From a bacterium (lineage in GTDB: Bacteria; JACRDZ01; JAJRWM01): 5,906 nucleotides of DNA. The translations under genes were made by a program, and so were the position numbers. A model generated the notes under the pieces. The model was not told the origin of the DNA. It saw only the letters and a program-made list of their open reading frames with translations, and did not search any database. This document shows, one piece after another, positions 1 to 5,637 of the stretch. Location: positions 1 through 5,906 of the forward strand of contig JAJRWM010000011.1 of assembly GCA_024276815.1 (NCBI GenBank), written 5' to 3'. How positions within the stretch are numbered: the stretch's first letter is position 1; the number at the start of each line of letters is the position of its first letter.

Positions 1-58
1 CCCGGATCAGCGCGGCGGCGCTGTCATGGTAATAGGCCGAGATCCCCAGGATATACAT
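1..58 (-). CDS. Carbamoyltransferase, NodU/CmcH family (N-terminal fragment, runs off window)
   Basis: Only the first 19 codons are in the window. The peptide begins MYILGISAYYHDSAAAL, which is the characteristic start of NodU/CmcH/HypF-like carbamoyltransferases (Carbam_trans_N): a beta strand ending in LGIS followed by an H-D-S-A motif at residues 11-14 in the ASKHA-type nucleotide fold. Such enzymes transfer a carbamoyl group from carbamoyl phosphate to a hydroxyl of a sugar or secondary metabolite in the cytoplasm. The ATG lies 2 bp after the stop of the upstream SxtJ-like gene. No strong Shine-Dalgarno sequence is visible, so translation probably depends on coupling. Carbamoyltransferases next to SxtJ-like genes are a recurrent pairing in polysaccharide and secondary-metabolite loci, which supports the call. 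The substrate and whether the gene is intact cannot be judged from this fragment. Confidence 0.85.
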   Translation of the reverse strand, partial: MYILGISAYYHDSAAALIR

Positions 59-60
59 GA

Positions 61-303
61 TTAAAACTGCCGCTGATAATTTTCTTTTTTAAGCTCAGTA
101 TCGGGACGAACCTGCCAATAAGTCTCAGTTGCCCGGTTAAAGCCAAGATCAAGGAATTGCTTGCCTGACAAACGAAAAACCAGGGCCAGCGGAGTAATGA
201 TCAGAAAATAGATAATAGTCAGCAGAATCCGGGTATTGATCCAGCCGAGCAGTTCGGCGAACTTTTTCCAGAGAGATGACAGAAAACGTAAAAATCTCAT
301 CAT
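61..303 (-). CDS. Short SxtJ-like membrane protein
   Basis: An 80-residue protein with one clear hydrophobic helix at about residues 26-44, preceded by a basic amphipathic stretch and followed by a charged tail. The block WINTRILLTIIYFLIITP, then RLSGK at 44-48 and a YW pair at 62-63, matches what I know of the C-terminal part of SxtJ-family proteins, which commonly sit beside carbamoyltransferases. Typical SxtJ proteins are longer (about 130 residues, several helices), so this is a short version with one helix. Its biochemical role is unknown; it may anchor or partner the carbamoyltransferase at the membrane. The first ATG overlaps the stop of the DUF4340 gene by 4 bases (ATGA) and has GGGAG 8 bases upstream (312-316). 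A second ATG follows at once, so the start could shift by one codon. Confidence 0.72.
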   Translation of the reverse strand: MMRFLRFLSSLWKKFAELLGWINTRILLTIIYFLIITPLALVFRLSGKQFLDLGFNRATETYWQVRPDTELKKENYQRQF

Positions 304-1265
304 TTGCCAGACTCCCGCCCGCCTTCTTTGTCCTTTGGCTGATCTTCCTTTGCCAAATCCGCGAAAGCGTCGAACAGATTATCAATTACTTTGGTCCTAA
401 CCTGCATAATCTGGTTATCCGTATCCCTTTTGGCAAAATAAACCTTTTCGTTCTTTTTCACGAAATCAAGTCTTACCTGGTTCCCCCTGACGACCAGCTT
501 CATGGTTATTTCCGGTTCGTCAATATCAGTATCTTCCGGCTTAACAATATCACTGCCTATCGAGATCGTTCTCAGATCAACTATGTTACGTAGAACATCC
601 GCGACCAACTCAGGGCGCAACACTTTTTTAACCGGTTTGAGCAACCGGAATTGTTGACCCGCTATAGCGAACTGGTATTCCTGTCCTTTGCCGGTCAATT
701 CGACCGAATCAATCTCGTAACTCCCAACGCCCAGAATCCTCTGGTCAGCCAGCTCAATCTTACCTTTATTCATCAGGTTGAAAAGTTTTCTTTTGACCAG
801 AAAAACGTCCCGGGAACCGGCTAAGCGGGCGTAATATCGCTCCCGCTTGATTTCCGGTTTGCCCAGAATGATCTTATACGGCTTCCCTTCAAGCCAGTAC
901 TCCGCCGCGACCTTGATTTCCTCCAGGCCGAACTGCTTCAGGTCTTCGACGTCCCGGGCTATTATCGCGTCCTGCTTCAGTTCGGCAAGCTCATAGAAAA
1001 TCGCCGCTATTTTACGGGTATCAACCCGGCCGATTTCCGAATTGGCGAGATACCACCAGCCTAACGGCCCAAGCTTCTCACAGACAGACTCGCTGCTCTT
1101 TCCCCAGATTATCACCTTGTTTACTTTTGGCAGGTCTTCTTTGACAAACGGGAAAAGAGGTTCTACCGGGATTTGTTTTTTCGCTTCCTCAAGGTTGGTA
1201 TAATAGGCTCCCGCCCCCAGCAAGCCCAGGAGTATTATGGCCAGAGCGGTATAGCGAAATCTCAT
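300..1265 (-). CDS. DUF4340 domain-containing membrane-anchored protein
   Basis: A 321-residue protein with an N-terminal uncleaved-looking signal anchor at residues 6-22 and a large predicted extracytoplasmic part. The region around residues 70-120 (W-Y-L, then RVDTRKIAAIFYELAELK, IIARDVED and QFGL) fits the DUF4340 pattern in which a 'W.l..P....vd...v..ll..l..l' segment precedes a 'yGL' segment. The body looks like mixed alpha/beta repeats, and the tail from about 307 is charged and probably disordered. DUF4340 proteins regularly follow a GldG-like gene in ABC-2 transporter operons, as here, and are thought to be accessory extracytoplasmic subunits; no activity is established. The ATG directly abuts the TAA of the GldG-like gene with no gap. 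A GGTGGAG sequence lies 13 bases upstream inside the preceding gene, which is a rather long spacing. Confidence 0.85.
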   Translation of the reverse strand: MRFRYTALAIILLGLLGAGAYYTNLEEAKKQIPVEPLFPFVKEDLPKVNKVIIWGKSSESVCEKLGPLGWWYLANSEIGRVDTRKIAAIFYELAELKQDAIIARDVEDLKQFGLEEIKVAAEYWLEGKPYKIILGKPEIKRERYYARLAGSRDVFLVKRKLFNLMNKGKIELADQRILGVGSYEIDSVELTGKGQEYQFAIAGQQFRLLKPVKKVLRPELVADVLRNIVDLRTISIGSDIVKPEDTDIDEPEITMKLVVRGNQVRLDFVKKNEKVYFAKRDTDNQIMQVRTKVIDNLFDAFADLAKEDQPKDKEGGRESGK

Positions 1266-2612
1266 TTACGAGCGGTATCTCCACCAGATTAATGTGCCAA
1301 TAACCATAACCGACAGAGGCGCGACCAAAACATTGATAACAAATAATGATCTGACCTGAGAACCGGTTAACTGGATTTTTCTCTCGTCCGGTTCTTTAGG
1401 CCGGATTGAGATCAAATCCTCGTCCTCAAGCAGCCAGTTTACCGAATTAATGAAAAGATCCGAATTGGAAAGCATCTTGATAAAACTGTTGGTCGCGAAA
1501 TCCGAGTCGCCCAGAACCAGGACCCGGGCGTACCTGACATCACTGCCTCCCGCTGTTTTGATTAAGAGCGACTTGACGGCCGAGACACAAATCGTTACCG
1601 GTCCCGCCAAGTCAACATCCTTGTCAAACTGAAGCTTGTCCGGGTTCTTTTCCGCCCAGCCGTTGGCGGTAGTCATCATGACCGGCAGCACGGTTAACTG
1701 ATCGCCGATATCTTCCTCCTTGCTGACAGAGCGCACCCGGGGGAAGAAAGTGGCCGACAAGCCGTAAACGATCGGATGCTGGTAATAACGGACAATCACC
1801 GGGGTGGTTACGTCTTTCGAAAAAGAACTGGCAGGATCGACAACCAGGTCATCGCCGATCGCCACTCCCCATTTAGCCATGAGTTTTTCCAGTCCGACCT
1901 CAATCCCCGGATCCAGCAACAGCAGTAACCGTCCGCCCTGTTCAAGATAATTCTCCACCGCGGTCACTTCCGAGGGCAGCAGGGCTTTATCCGCGCCGGC
2001 GATGACCAAAAGGTCGCAGTCAGCCGGGGCGCTTTGAAAGAACTCAAGCGTTTTGGCCTGATAACCCTGGTTGGCTAATCTCGTCCTGATCTCGGAATAA
2101 CCGTTCGGTTTGTCGTTCTTGCTGTCATGCTCGCCGTGACCGCTCAGGAAATAAATGACCTTGGTTTCCTCTTTGCTGATCTTGATCAGGGACTGGGTCA
2201 CTTCCTGCTCGCCGAAAACAGTCGTGACTTCCCGCTTGCTGCCGCTTTCAAACAGGACGACGCCGTAACTGGTAATACCCTTTTCCTGGGTTTTTGAGGG
2301 ATTGGCTATGGGGTCGACTTTATCAACAGTAATGTTGGCTGAGAGATTATCATATTCGGCCAGCAAATCATAAATCCTCTGGCGGTTAGGGTTTTTCTTG
2401 TTGAAAAAAGTGGAGATCAGCACCGGTTTTTTCAGGGAATTGATTGTTTTGATGGTCTGCTCCGAGAGAGTAAACTGCTTGCTGGCGGTCAGGTCAATCC
2501 TCTTGTTATAATGCTTGCCCAGGTAGTTGATGACGACAGCCAGCAAAAACATCACGATTATTATAATTATTAAATTAGCGCCGTATAACAGGCGACGGAA
2601 TCCCGGTATCAT
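1266..2612 (-). CDS. gldG-like: GldG-like ABC transporter auxiliary protein
   Basis: A 448-residue protein from the chosen ATG. It has an N-terminal membrane helix (about 11-32), a large extracytoplasmic region and a C-terminal helix (about 422-444) ending in WWRYRS. Family hallmarks are RIDLTASKQFTLS at 38-50 after the first helix, GHGEHD at 158-163, GGRLLLLLDP at 226-235, GDSDF at 368-372 and NSVNWLL at 389-395. This is the architecture of the GldG / ABC_transp_aux family. In Bacteroidetes, GldG works with GldA and GldF in gliding and type IX-linked functions. Outside that group the name is only a family label, and the usual neighbours are an ATPase, a permease and DUF4340, as seen here. 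A GTG at 2625-2627 would add five residues, but the ATG has GGTGGAG at good spacing and leaves 2 bp after the permease stop. Confidence 0.88.
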   Translation of the reverse strand: MIPGFRRLLYGANLIIIIIVMFLLAVVINYLGKHYNKRIDLTASKQFTLSEQTIKTINSLKKPVLISTFFNKKNPNRQRIYDLLAEYDNLSANITVDKVDPIANPSKTQEKGITSYGVVLFESGSKREVTTVFGEQEVTQSLIKISKEETKVIYFLSGHGEHDSKNDKPNGYSEIRTRLANQGYQAKTLEFFQSAPADCDLLVIAGADKALLPSEVTAVENYLEQGGRLLLLLDPGIEVGLEKLMAKWGVAIGDDLVVDPASSFSKDVTTPVIVRYYQHPIVYGLSATFFPRVRSVSKEEDIGDQLTVLPVMMTTANGWAEKNPDKLQFDKDVDLAGPVTICVSAVKSLLIKTAGGSDVRYARVLVLGDSDFATNSFIKMLSNSDLFINSVNWLLEDEDLISIRPKEPDERKIQLTGSQVRSLFVINVLVAPLSVMVIGTLIWWRYRS

Positions 2613-2614
2613 CT

Positions 2615-3328
2615 TTATTCTCTCCACCTTTGCGACTCAAGCGTCAGTATGCCAACCGTCAGGTGAAACGAGATCACGGTAAAATAATAGACCAGGTGAC
2701 GGGTGTCAATGATTCCTTTTTGAAAATCAGCCTGGTGCGAGCCTAAGGCCAGGTAATCCAGAAACAGCTCCATGGCTTTGGGCGCCTGGTCGGCGAGCCA
2801 GCCCAAAGTCCAGTATAAAAGCAGCAGGCAGAAGCTGATCAAGGCCGCGACGATTTGATTTTTGGTGAAGATGGAAGACATGGTGCCGATTGACAAAAAT
2901 GAGGCCGCCAGCAGAAAGACGCCCAGGTACCCGGCCAGGATCGGTCCCCAGTCAGGGTCGCCGTAAATACTCAGACAAATGGGATATATCAGGGTCGCTG
3001 AGAGCATCATCAGGACGATGAACAAACTGGCGAAGTACTTGCCTAAGACCATCTCAAAATCCCGCAGAGGCGAAGTCACCAGGAGTTCCATGGTGTTGGT
3101 GCGTTTTTCCTCGGCGAACAGCCGCATGGTTAAAAGCGGCGTGACGAACAGAAAGGTGACGGACATGTTGCCCAGTAAATAGCGCAGGGAAGCTTCCTTG
3201 GTGTAGAAGAGTATATTGACGAAGAAATAACCGGAAAGAGCCAGGAACACGGTTAGCACCACGTAGGCGACCGGCGAGACAAAATAGGAAATTAACTCCT
3301 TGGTGAAGACGGCGGCTATTTTTCGCAT
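2615..3328 (-). CDS. gldF-like: ABC-2 type transporter permease (GldF-like)
   Basis: A 237-residue integral membrane protein with about six hydrophobic helices (roughly 16-40, 55-69, 97-120, 128-150, 156-178 and 208-230). Between the second and third helices lies the cytoplasmic motif RLFAEEKRTNTMELLVTSPL (69-88), the typical coupling segment of ABC-2 permeases that contacts the ATPase. An N-terminal cytoplasmic amphipathic segment (KIAAVFTKELISYF) is also typical. Its size matches GldF-type permeases, which act with one ATPase as a homodimer or heterodimer. The start is well supported: AGAGG overlaps the stop of the ATPase gene and sits 6 bases before the ATG. The 9-bp gap to the upstream gene and the 2-bp gap downstream place it firmly in the operon. 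The substrate is unknown. Confidence 0.92.
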   Translation of the reverse strand: MRKIAAVFTKELISYFVSPVAYVVLTVFLALSGYFFVNILFYTKEASLRYLLGNMSVTFLFVTPLLTMRLFAEEKRTNTMELLVTSPLRDFEMVLGKYFASLFIVLMMLSATLIYPICLSIYGDPDWGPILAGYLGVFLLAASFLSIGTMSSIFTKNQIVAALISFCLLLLYWTLGWLADQAPKAMELFLDYLALGSHQADFQKGIIDTRHLVYYFTVISFHLTVGILTLESQRWRE

Positions 3329-3337
3329 GACAAACCT

Positions 3338-4309
3338 CTAATTCTTCCCAGCCCTGGTATTTTTCGGCGCACTCGCCTTTTCATCGGTAACCAGCCTTAG
3401 ATATATTTCCTCCAGGGTGGCTTTCTCGAAGAAAATTTCCCTGACTCCCCAGCCTTTGTTGATCAGGGTTTCGGTAATCAACTCACTCTTCAGTTCGTTT
3501 CTTTTACCCTCGATAATAAAATTCAGCTCTTCGCCATCCGTGTCTTCGGGCAGCACCCTGGCCACTCCCGGAATATCAAGAAGATCGTGTTCAACCCGCG
3601 GCATTTCCCCGCGCACCTTCAGGCGCAGGCGTTTTTGCCCCACCATCCGCGCGTCCAGATTATTGATACTGTCAAGAGCGACAATTTTACCATTATTGAT
3701 GATAATCACCGCATCGCAGGTCATACTGACTTCGGGCAGGATATGGGTGCTGAGGATGACGGTGTGTTTGCGGGCCAGGTCCTTGATGGCGGCCCTGACG
3801 TCCGTTATCTGGCGGGGATCGAGACCAACGGTCGGTTCGTCCAGGATGATTATTTCGGGATCGCTGATTAAAGCCTGGGCCAGCCCGACCCGCTGTCGAA
3901 AGCCCCGGGAGAGTTGGTCGATGGTTTTTTTGCGTACTTCCTGTAATTTAAAGAGTTCGATTACGTATTCGATCCGTTCCCTGAGACAATTCCGCGGCAC
4001 TTCTTTCAGCCGGGCCATAAATTTCAAATAGGTCTGTACTTTCAGTTCAGGATAGAGGGGAGGATTTTCCGGCAGGTAGCCGATTTTGCGGCGGATCGCC
4101 AGGCTGTCGGTAATGACGTCGTGACCGGCCACAGTGGCCTGGCCGGTGGTCTGGGACAAAGCGCAGGTCAGGATGCGCATGATGGTGGTTTTACCGGCGC
4201 CGTTAGGACCGAGCAGACCGATAATCTCGCCTTTTTCCACCTTGAAATTAATATCGTCAACGGCCAGGTTATTGCCGTAGTACTTGGTTAGATTACGAAC
4301 TTCGATCAA
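3338..4309 (-). CDS. gldA-like: ABC transporter ATP-binding protein (GldA-like, ABC-2 system)
   Basis: A 323-residue nucleotide-binding subunit that powers the permease encoded next to it. Visible motifs are Walker A GPNGAGKT at 34-41, an IGYLPE segment at 76-81 in the Q-loop position, a variant signature LSRGFRQR at 133-140, Walker B IIILDEP at 153-159, the D-loop GLDP at 162-165 and the switch histidine H189 in STHIL. After about residue 215 a C-terminal domain ends in the ATLEEIYLRL segment (298-307) found in ABC-2 export ATPases. The LSRGFRQR signature and GYLPE are typical of GldA/NosF-like exporters. The start codon is TTG: MIEVRNLTKYYG is the expected family N-terminus, and GGGAAGGGAG lies 10 bases upstream. 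It is the first gene of the operon, behind a strong sigma-70-type promoter. Confidence 0.94.
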   Translation of the reverse strand: MIEVRNLTKYYGNNLAVDDINFKVEKGEIIGLLGPNGAGKTTIMRILTCALSQTTGQATVAGHDVITDSLAIRRKIGYLPENPPLYPELKVQTYLKFMARLKEVPRNCLRERIEYVIELFKLQEVRKKTIDQLSRGFRQRVGLAQALISDPEIIILDEPTVGLDPRQITDVRAAIKDLARKHTVILSTHILPEVSMTCDAVIIINNGKIVALDSINNLDARMVGQKRLRLKVRGEMPRVEHDLLDIPGVARVLPEDTDGEELNFIIEGKRNELKSELITETLINKGWGVREIFFEKATLEEIYLRLVTDEKASAPKNTRAGKN

Positions 4310-4319
4310 GAAAAAAGCG

Positions 4320-4329
4320 CTCCCTTCCC
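4320..4329 (-). promoter_or_regulatory. Ribosome binding site of the ATPase gene (supports TTG start)
   Basis: On the minus strand GGGAAGGGAG ends 10 bases before the TTG codon at 4307-4309. No ATG or GTG nearby would give the family-typical N-terminus MIEVRNLTKYYG, so this purine-rich stretch decides for the TTG start. Confidence 0.65.
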
Positions 4330-4339
4330 GTGAGATGAT

Positions 4340-4367
4340 ATTATAAACTAATCCTGTTCATTGTCAA
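4340..4367 (-). promoter_or_regulatory. Sigma-70-type promoter of the ABC/carbamoyltransferase operon
   Basis: On the minus strand the -35 hexamer TTGACA (4362-4367) and the -10 hexamer TATAAT (4340-4345) both match the consensus exactly, with a 16-bp spacer, one base short of the optimum. Transcription would begin near 4333, giving a leader of about 24 bases before the TTG start. The position directly upstream of the first operon gene and the perfect hexamers make this a strong candidate for constitutive expression. I see no operator overlapping it. Confidence 0.82.
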
Positions 4368-4413
4368 GAGCGGGAACTTTGTTTATTATGCTTTTTTTAA
4401 GAATGTTAACCGC

Positions 4414-4526
4414 GCTATGGCATTTAACGATCTTGCTCGCAGATTCTCCCAGTTAAAGTTTTTTGGGGAAGGTTTGGAAACCTACTTTTTTTCAAAAAAA
4501 GGGGTTTCCAAGGTTCTTGTTTTTGC
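4414..4526 (-). repeat. Hairpin repeat, copy 1 (inverted orientation)
   Basis: Read on the minus strand this element shares AAAAACAAGAACC with copy 3, AAAAACTTTAA with copies 2 to 4, and the block CGTTAAATGCCATAGC (4414-4429) with copy 4. Its core folds into a long hairpin: TTGGAAACC (4474-4482) pairs with GGTTTCCAA (4503-4511), and an inner CTTTTTTT (4485-4492) pairs with AAAAAAAG (4494-4501). The T run lies inside the stem and no clean U-tract follows on either strand, so a classic intrinsic terminator is not obvious. It lies between two divergent promoters, where it could limit read-through. Confidence 0.72.
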
Positions 4527-4554
4527 CTTACATAAGAAGGTTTCCCGCGCTAAA

Positions 4555-4570
4555 GGGTAAAGCTATACCC
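4555..4570. promoter_or_regulatory. Dyad GGGTAAAGCTATACCC, possible activator site
   Basis: GGGTA (4555-4559) and TACCC (4566-4570) are perfect inverted arms around a central AGCT, broken only by a symmetric A/A mismatch. The centre lies about 155 bp upstream of the start expected for the -24/-12 promoter, a normal distance for an enhancer-binding protein of the sigma-54 type. Binding of any protein here is inferred only from symmetry and position. Confidence 0.35.
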
Positions 4571-4600
4571 AAAAAGAGAATTTTTTTACCTTTTACAGGG

Positions 4601-4612
4601 AAGCGTTCGCTT
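4601..4612. promoter_or_regulatory. Dyad AAGCG-TT-CGCTT, possible activator site
   Basis: Perfect 5-bp inverted arms separated by TT, centred about 111 bp upstream of the expected start of the PEP-CTERM transcript. Together with the dyad at 4555-4570 it could form an upstream activating region for a sigma-54 activator such as a PrsR-type regulator. The two dyads do not share an obvious common sequence, which weakens the case. Confidence 0.35.
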
Positions 4613-4691
4613 AATCAAAAACATTTTATTCTGACATAAATACTCATGATGAAAAGGCCTGTAATCTATTCATATATCAGATCAATATATC

Positions 4692-4707
4692 CGGCATGTT
4701 TCTTGCA
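4692..4707 (+). promoter_or_regulatory. Sigma-54 (RpoN) -24/-12 promoter of the PEP-CTERM gene
   Basis: CGGCAT, five bases, then TTGCA closely matches the -24/-12 consensus TGGCAC-N5-TTGCA/T. The invariant GG (4693-4694) and GC (4705-4706) are exactly 10 bases apart. Transcription would start near 4718, giving a leader of about 41 bases. PEP-CTERM genes in many exosortase-bearing bacteria are known to be controlled by RpoN with the PrsK/PrsR two-component pair, so both sequence and context fit. The -24 hexamer deviates at its first and last bases. Confidence 0.75.
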
Positions 4708-4744
4708 TTCCAAAAATCGGGCTTGTATACCAACAAATATTAAA

Positions 4745-4753
4745 AGAGGAGGG
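4745..4753 (+). promoter_or_regulatory. Strong ribosome binding site of the PEP-CTERM gene
   Basis: AGAGGAGGG lies 5 bases before the ATG at 4759 and is nearly ideal for pairing with the 16S rRNA tail. It fixes the start codon and suggests high translation once the promoter is active. Confidence 0.8.
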
Positions 4754-4758
4754 TAATT

Positions 4759-5367
4759 ATGAAAAGAAGTATCGTTTTTGTCCTGGCGGCGTTGCTGGTT
4801 TGTTTGCTGGCTCCGCAGTCGCACGCTTTGCTTATTGGCGGACCGGACATTATCGCCGCGCCAGCGTTCGCCATCGATGACGCTCCCGGCGCCACCAATT
4901 TCCATGAACAAGCGTTTAACGAACAACAAAACGTTTTGCTGGGCGCTAATTTGGCGGTTGATGGAGGTAGTATCGCGGCTGGCGCCACCGTCAGCAGTCA
5001 CATGATTTTTCTTAACACTCCGGTTGGAGCCGGCAACGCGTCCGACTTACAAGTATGGACGTTTGACGGCGCGATCCTGGGCGTTATGTCTGATCAGAGT
5101 GGCACCATGGAAGCCGCCAGCAGCTCTATTCTGGGGGCAACCGGCACCACCTATCCCGGATCGTTTACCTGTCGTGGTATGGAAAGCAACGACTGGTATC
5201 AAATTATTGGACCCAATCAGATTGAAGTGTACATGCAGGTTTCGGAGCCGGGCGACTGGATCCGTGTTGTTACCGAGGCCGATCCCGCCATACCGGAACC
5301 CGGCACCTTGTTACTGCTAGGCTCAGGCTTACTGGGATTAGTCGGCGTCAAAAAAAGAAAAGTCTAA
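4759..5367 (+). CDS. PEP-CTERM sorting domain-containing secreted protein
   Basis: A 202-residue exported protein. Residues 1-23 form a Sec signal peptide: KR at 2-3, a hydrophobic core at 5-18 and a likely cleavage after SHA. The mature body (24-176) is acidic and rich in Gly, Ala, Ser, Asn and Asp, with the blocks FNEQQNVLLGANLAVDGG, AGATVSSHMIFLN, WTFDGAILGVMSD and SEPGDWIRVV. It looks beta-rich and has a single cysteine, C138. The C-terminus is a textbook PEP-CTERM signal: IPEPG at 178-182, a hydrophobic helix at about 183-196 and the basic tail KKRKV. Exosortase (EpsH) is expected to recognise this tail and process the protein at the inner membrane; no exosortase gene is in the window. 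The gene stands alone behind a sigma-54-type promoter and is divergent from the ABC operon. A matrix or surface role is inferred from family behaviour. Confidence 0.93.
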   Translation: MKRSIVFVLAALLVCLLAPQSHALLIGGPDIIAAPAFAIDDAPGATNFHEQAFNEQQNVLLGANLAVDGGSIAAGATVSSHMIFLNTPVGAGNASDLQVWTFDGAILGVMSDQSGTMEAASSSILGATGTTYPGSFTCRGMESNDWYQIIGPNQIEVYMQVSEPGDWIRVVTEADPAIPEPGTLLLLGSGLLGLVGVKKRKV

Positions 5368-5390
5368 GATCAAACGCTCAAAATTAAAAG

Positions 5391-5459
5391 AAATGACCTG
5401 GGGGGGAATCTTTTTTCTTAAAAAGGTTCTCCCCTCAGCCCTTTCCCAAAAACTTTAAA
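5391..5459 (+). repeat. Hairpin repeat, copy 2, downstream of the PEP-CTERM gene
   Basis: Starts 23 bp after the stop codon. The arm GGGGGGAATCTTTTT (5401-5415) pairs over 15 positions with AAAAAGGTTCTCCCC (5420-5434), with two G-T wobbles and a 4-base loop. The hairpin is followed by CAGCCCTTTCCCAAAAACTTTAA, whose last 11 bases recur in the other copies. It may end or stabilise the PEP-CTERM transcript, but no run of T follows the stem, so it is not a standard rho-independent terminator. Listed as a repeat for that reason. Confidence 0.75.
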
Positions 5460-5637
5460 TGTCAACAAGTTTCACTATCCCCTGTTATTGGCAAAGATCT
5501 CCCTCCACGCCGCACCGCCACCTTAAATCGAATAATTGAATGACCCTGAGGCTGGTGGGTCTGTTTAATGTTTGAATTCGCTTGTCTCTTCGCTTACGTA
5601 CCGAGCAGGTTCATTCAAGTCTCAAAAACAAAATCAT

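Larger units (their letters stand above)
4310..4758. other. Divergent intergenic region without a gene
   Basis: This 449-bp stretch separates the leftward ABC operon from the rightward PEP-CTERM gene. I find no plausible coding sequence in it. From left to right it holds the operon leader and sigma-70-type promoter, a roughly 113-bp inverted copy of a hairpin repeat, two short dyads, an AT-rich segment with two ATATATC copies (4672-4678 and 4685-4691), and a sigma-54-type promoter with a strong ribosome binding site for the PEP-CTERM gene. Confidence 0.8.

Noticed and set aside
276-593. A 105-codon plus-strand frame opposite the DUF4340 gene
   Set aside because: Antisense to a better supported gene, with no ribosome binding site or recognisable protein features.
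3417-4031. A 204-codon open frame on the plus strand opposite the ATPase gene
   Set aside because: It lies wholly antisense to a gene with all ABC motifs. Its product is Ser/Arg/Ile-rich without recognisable domains, as expected of a shadow frame.
1266-4309. Bacteroidetes-type gliding motility machinery
   Set aside because: The proteins are GldA/F/G-like by family, but PEP-CTERM sorting and the context do not suggest Bacteroidetes, and no other gliding genes are present. The family name should not be read as a function.
4703-4731. Possible sigma-70 promoter TTGCAT-N17-TATACC for the PEP-CTERM gene
   Set aside because: Only 3 of 6 and 4 of 6 consensus matches, and it overlaps a much better -24/-12 element. 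A minor secondary role cannot be excluded.
4666-5001. Minus-strand frames opposite the start of the PEP-CTERM gene
   Set aside because: The sense frame has signal peptide, sorting tail, ribosome binding site and promoter. The antisense products look like no protein family.
5401-5434. Standard rho-independent terminator after the PEP-CTERM gene
   Set aside because: The stem is strong but is followed by a C-rich stretch rather than a T run; the T's are inside the stem. It is reported as a repeat that may affect 3' ends.
5542-5561. Dyad GACCC/GGGTC between repeat copies 2 and 3
   Set aside because: Short arms with a 10-base loop and poorly matched flanks; likely chance.
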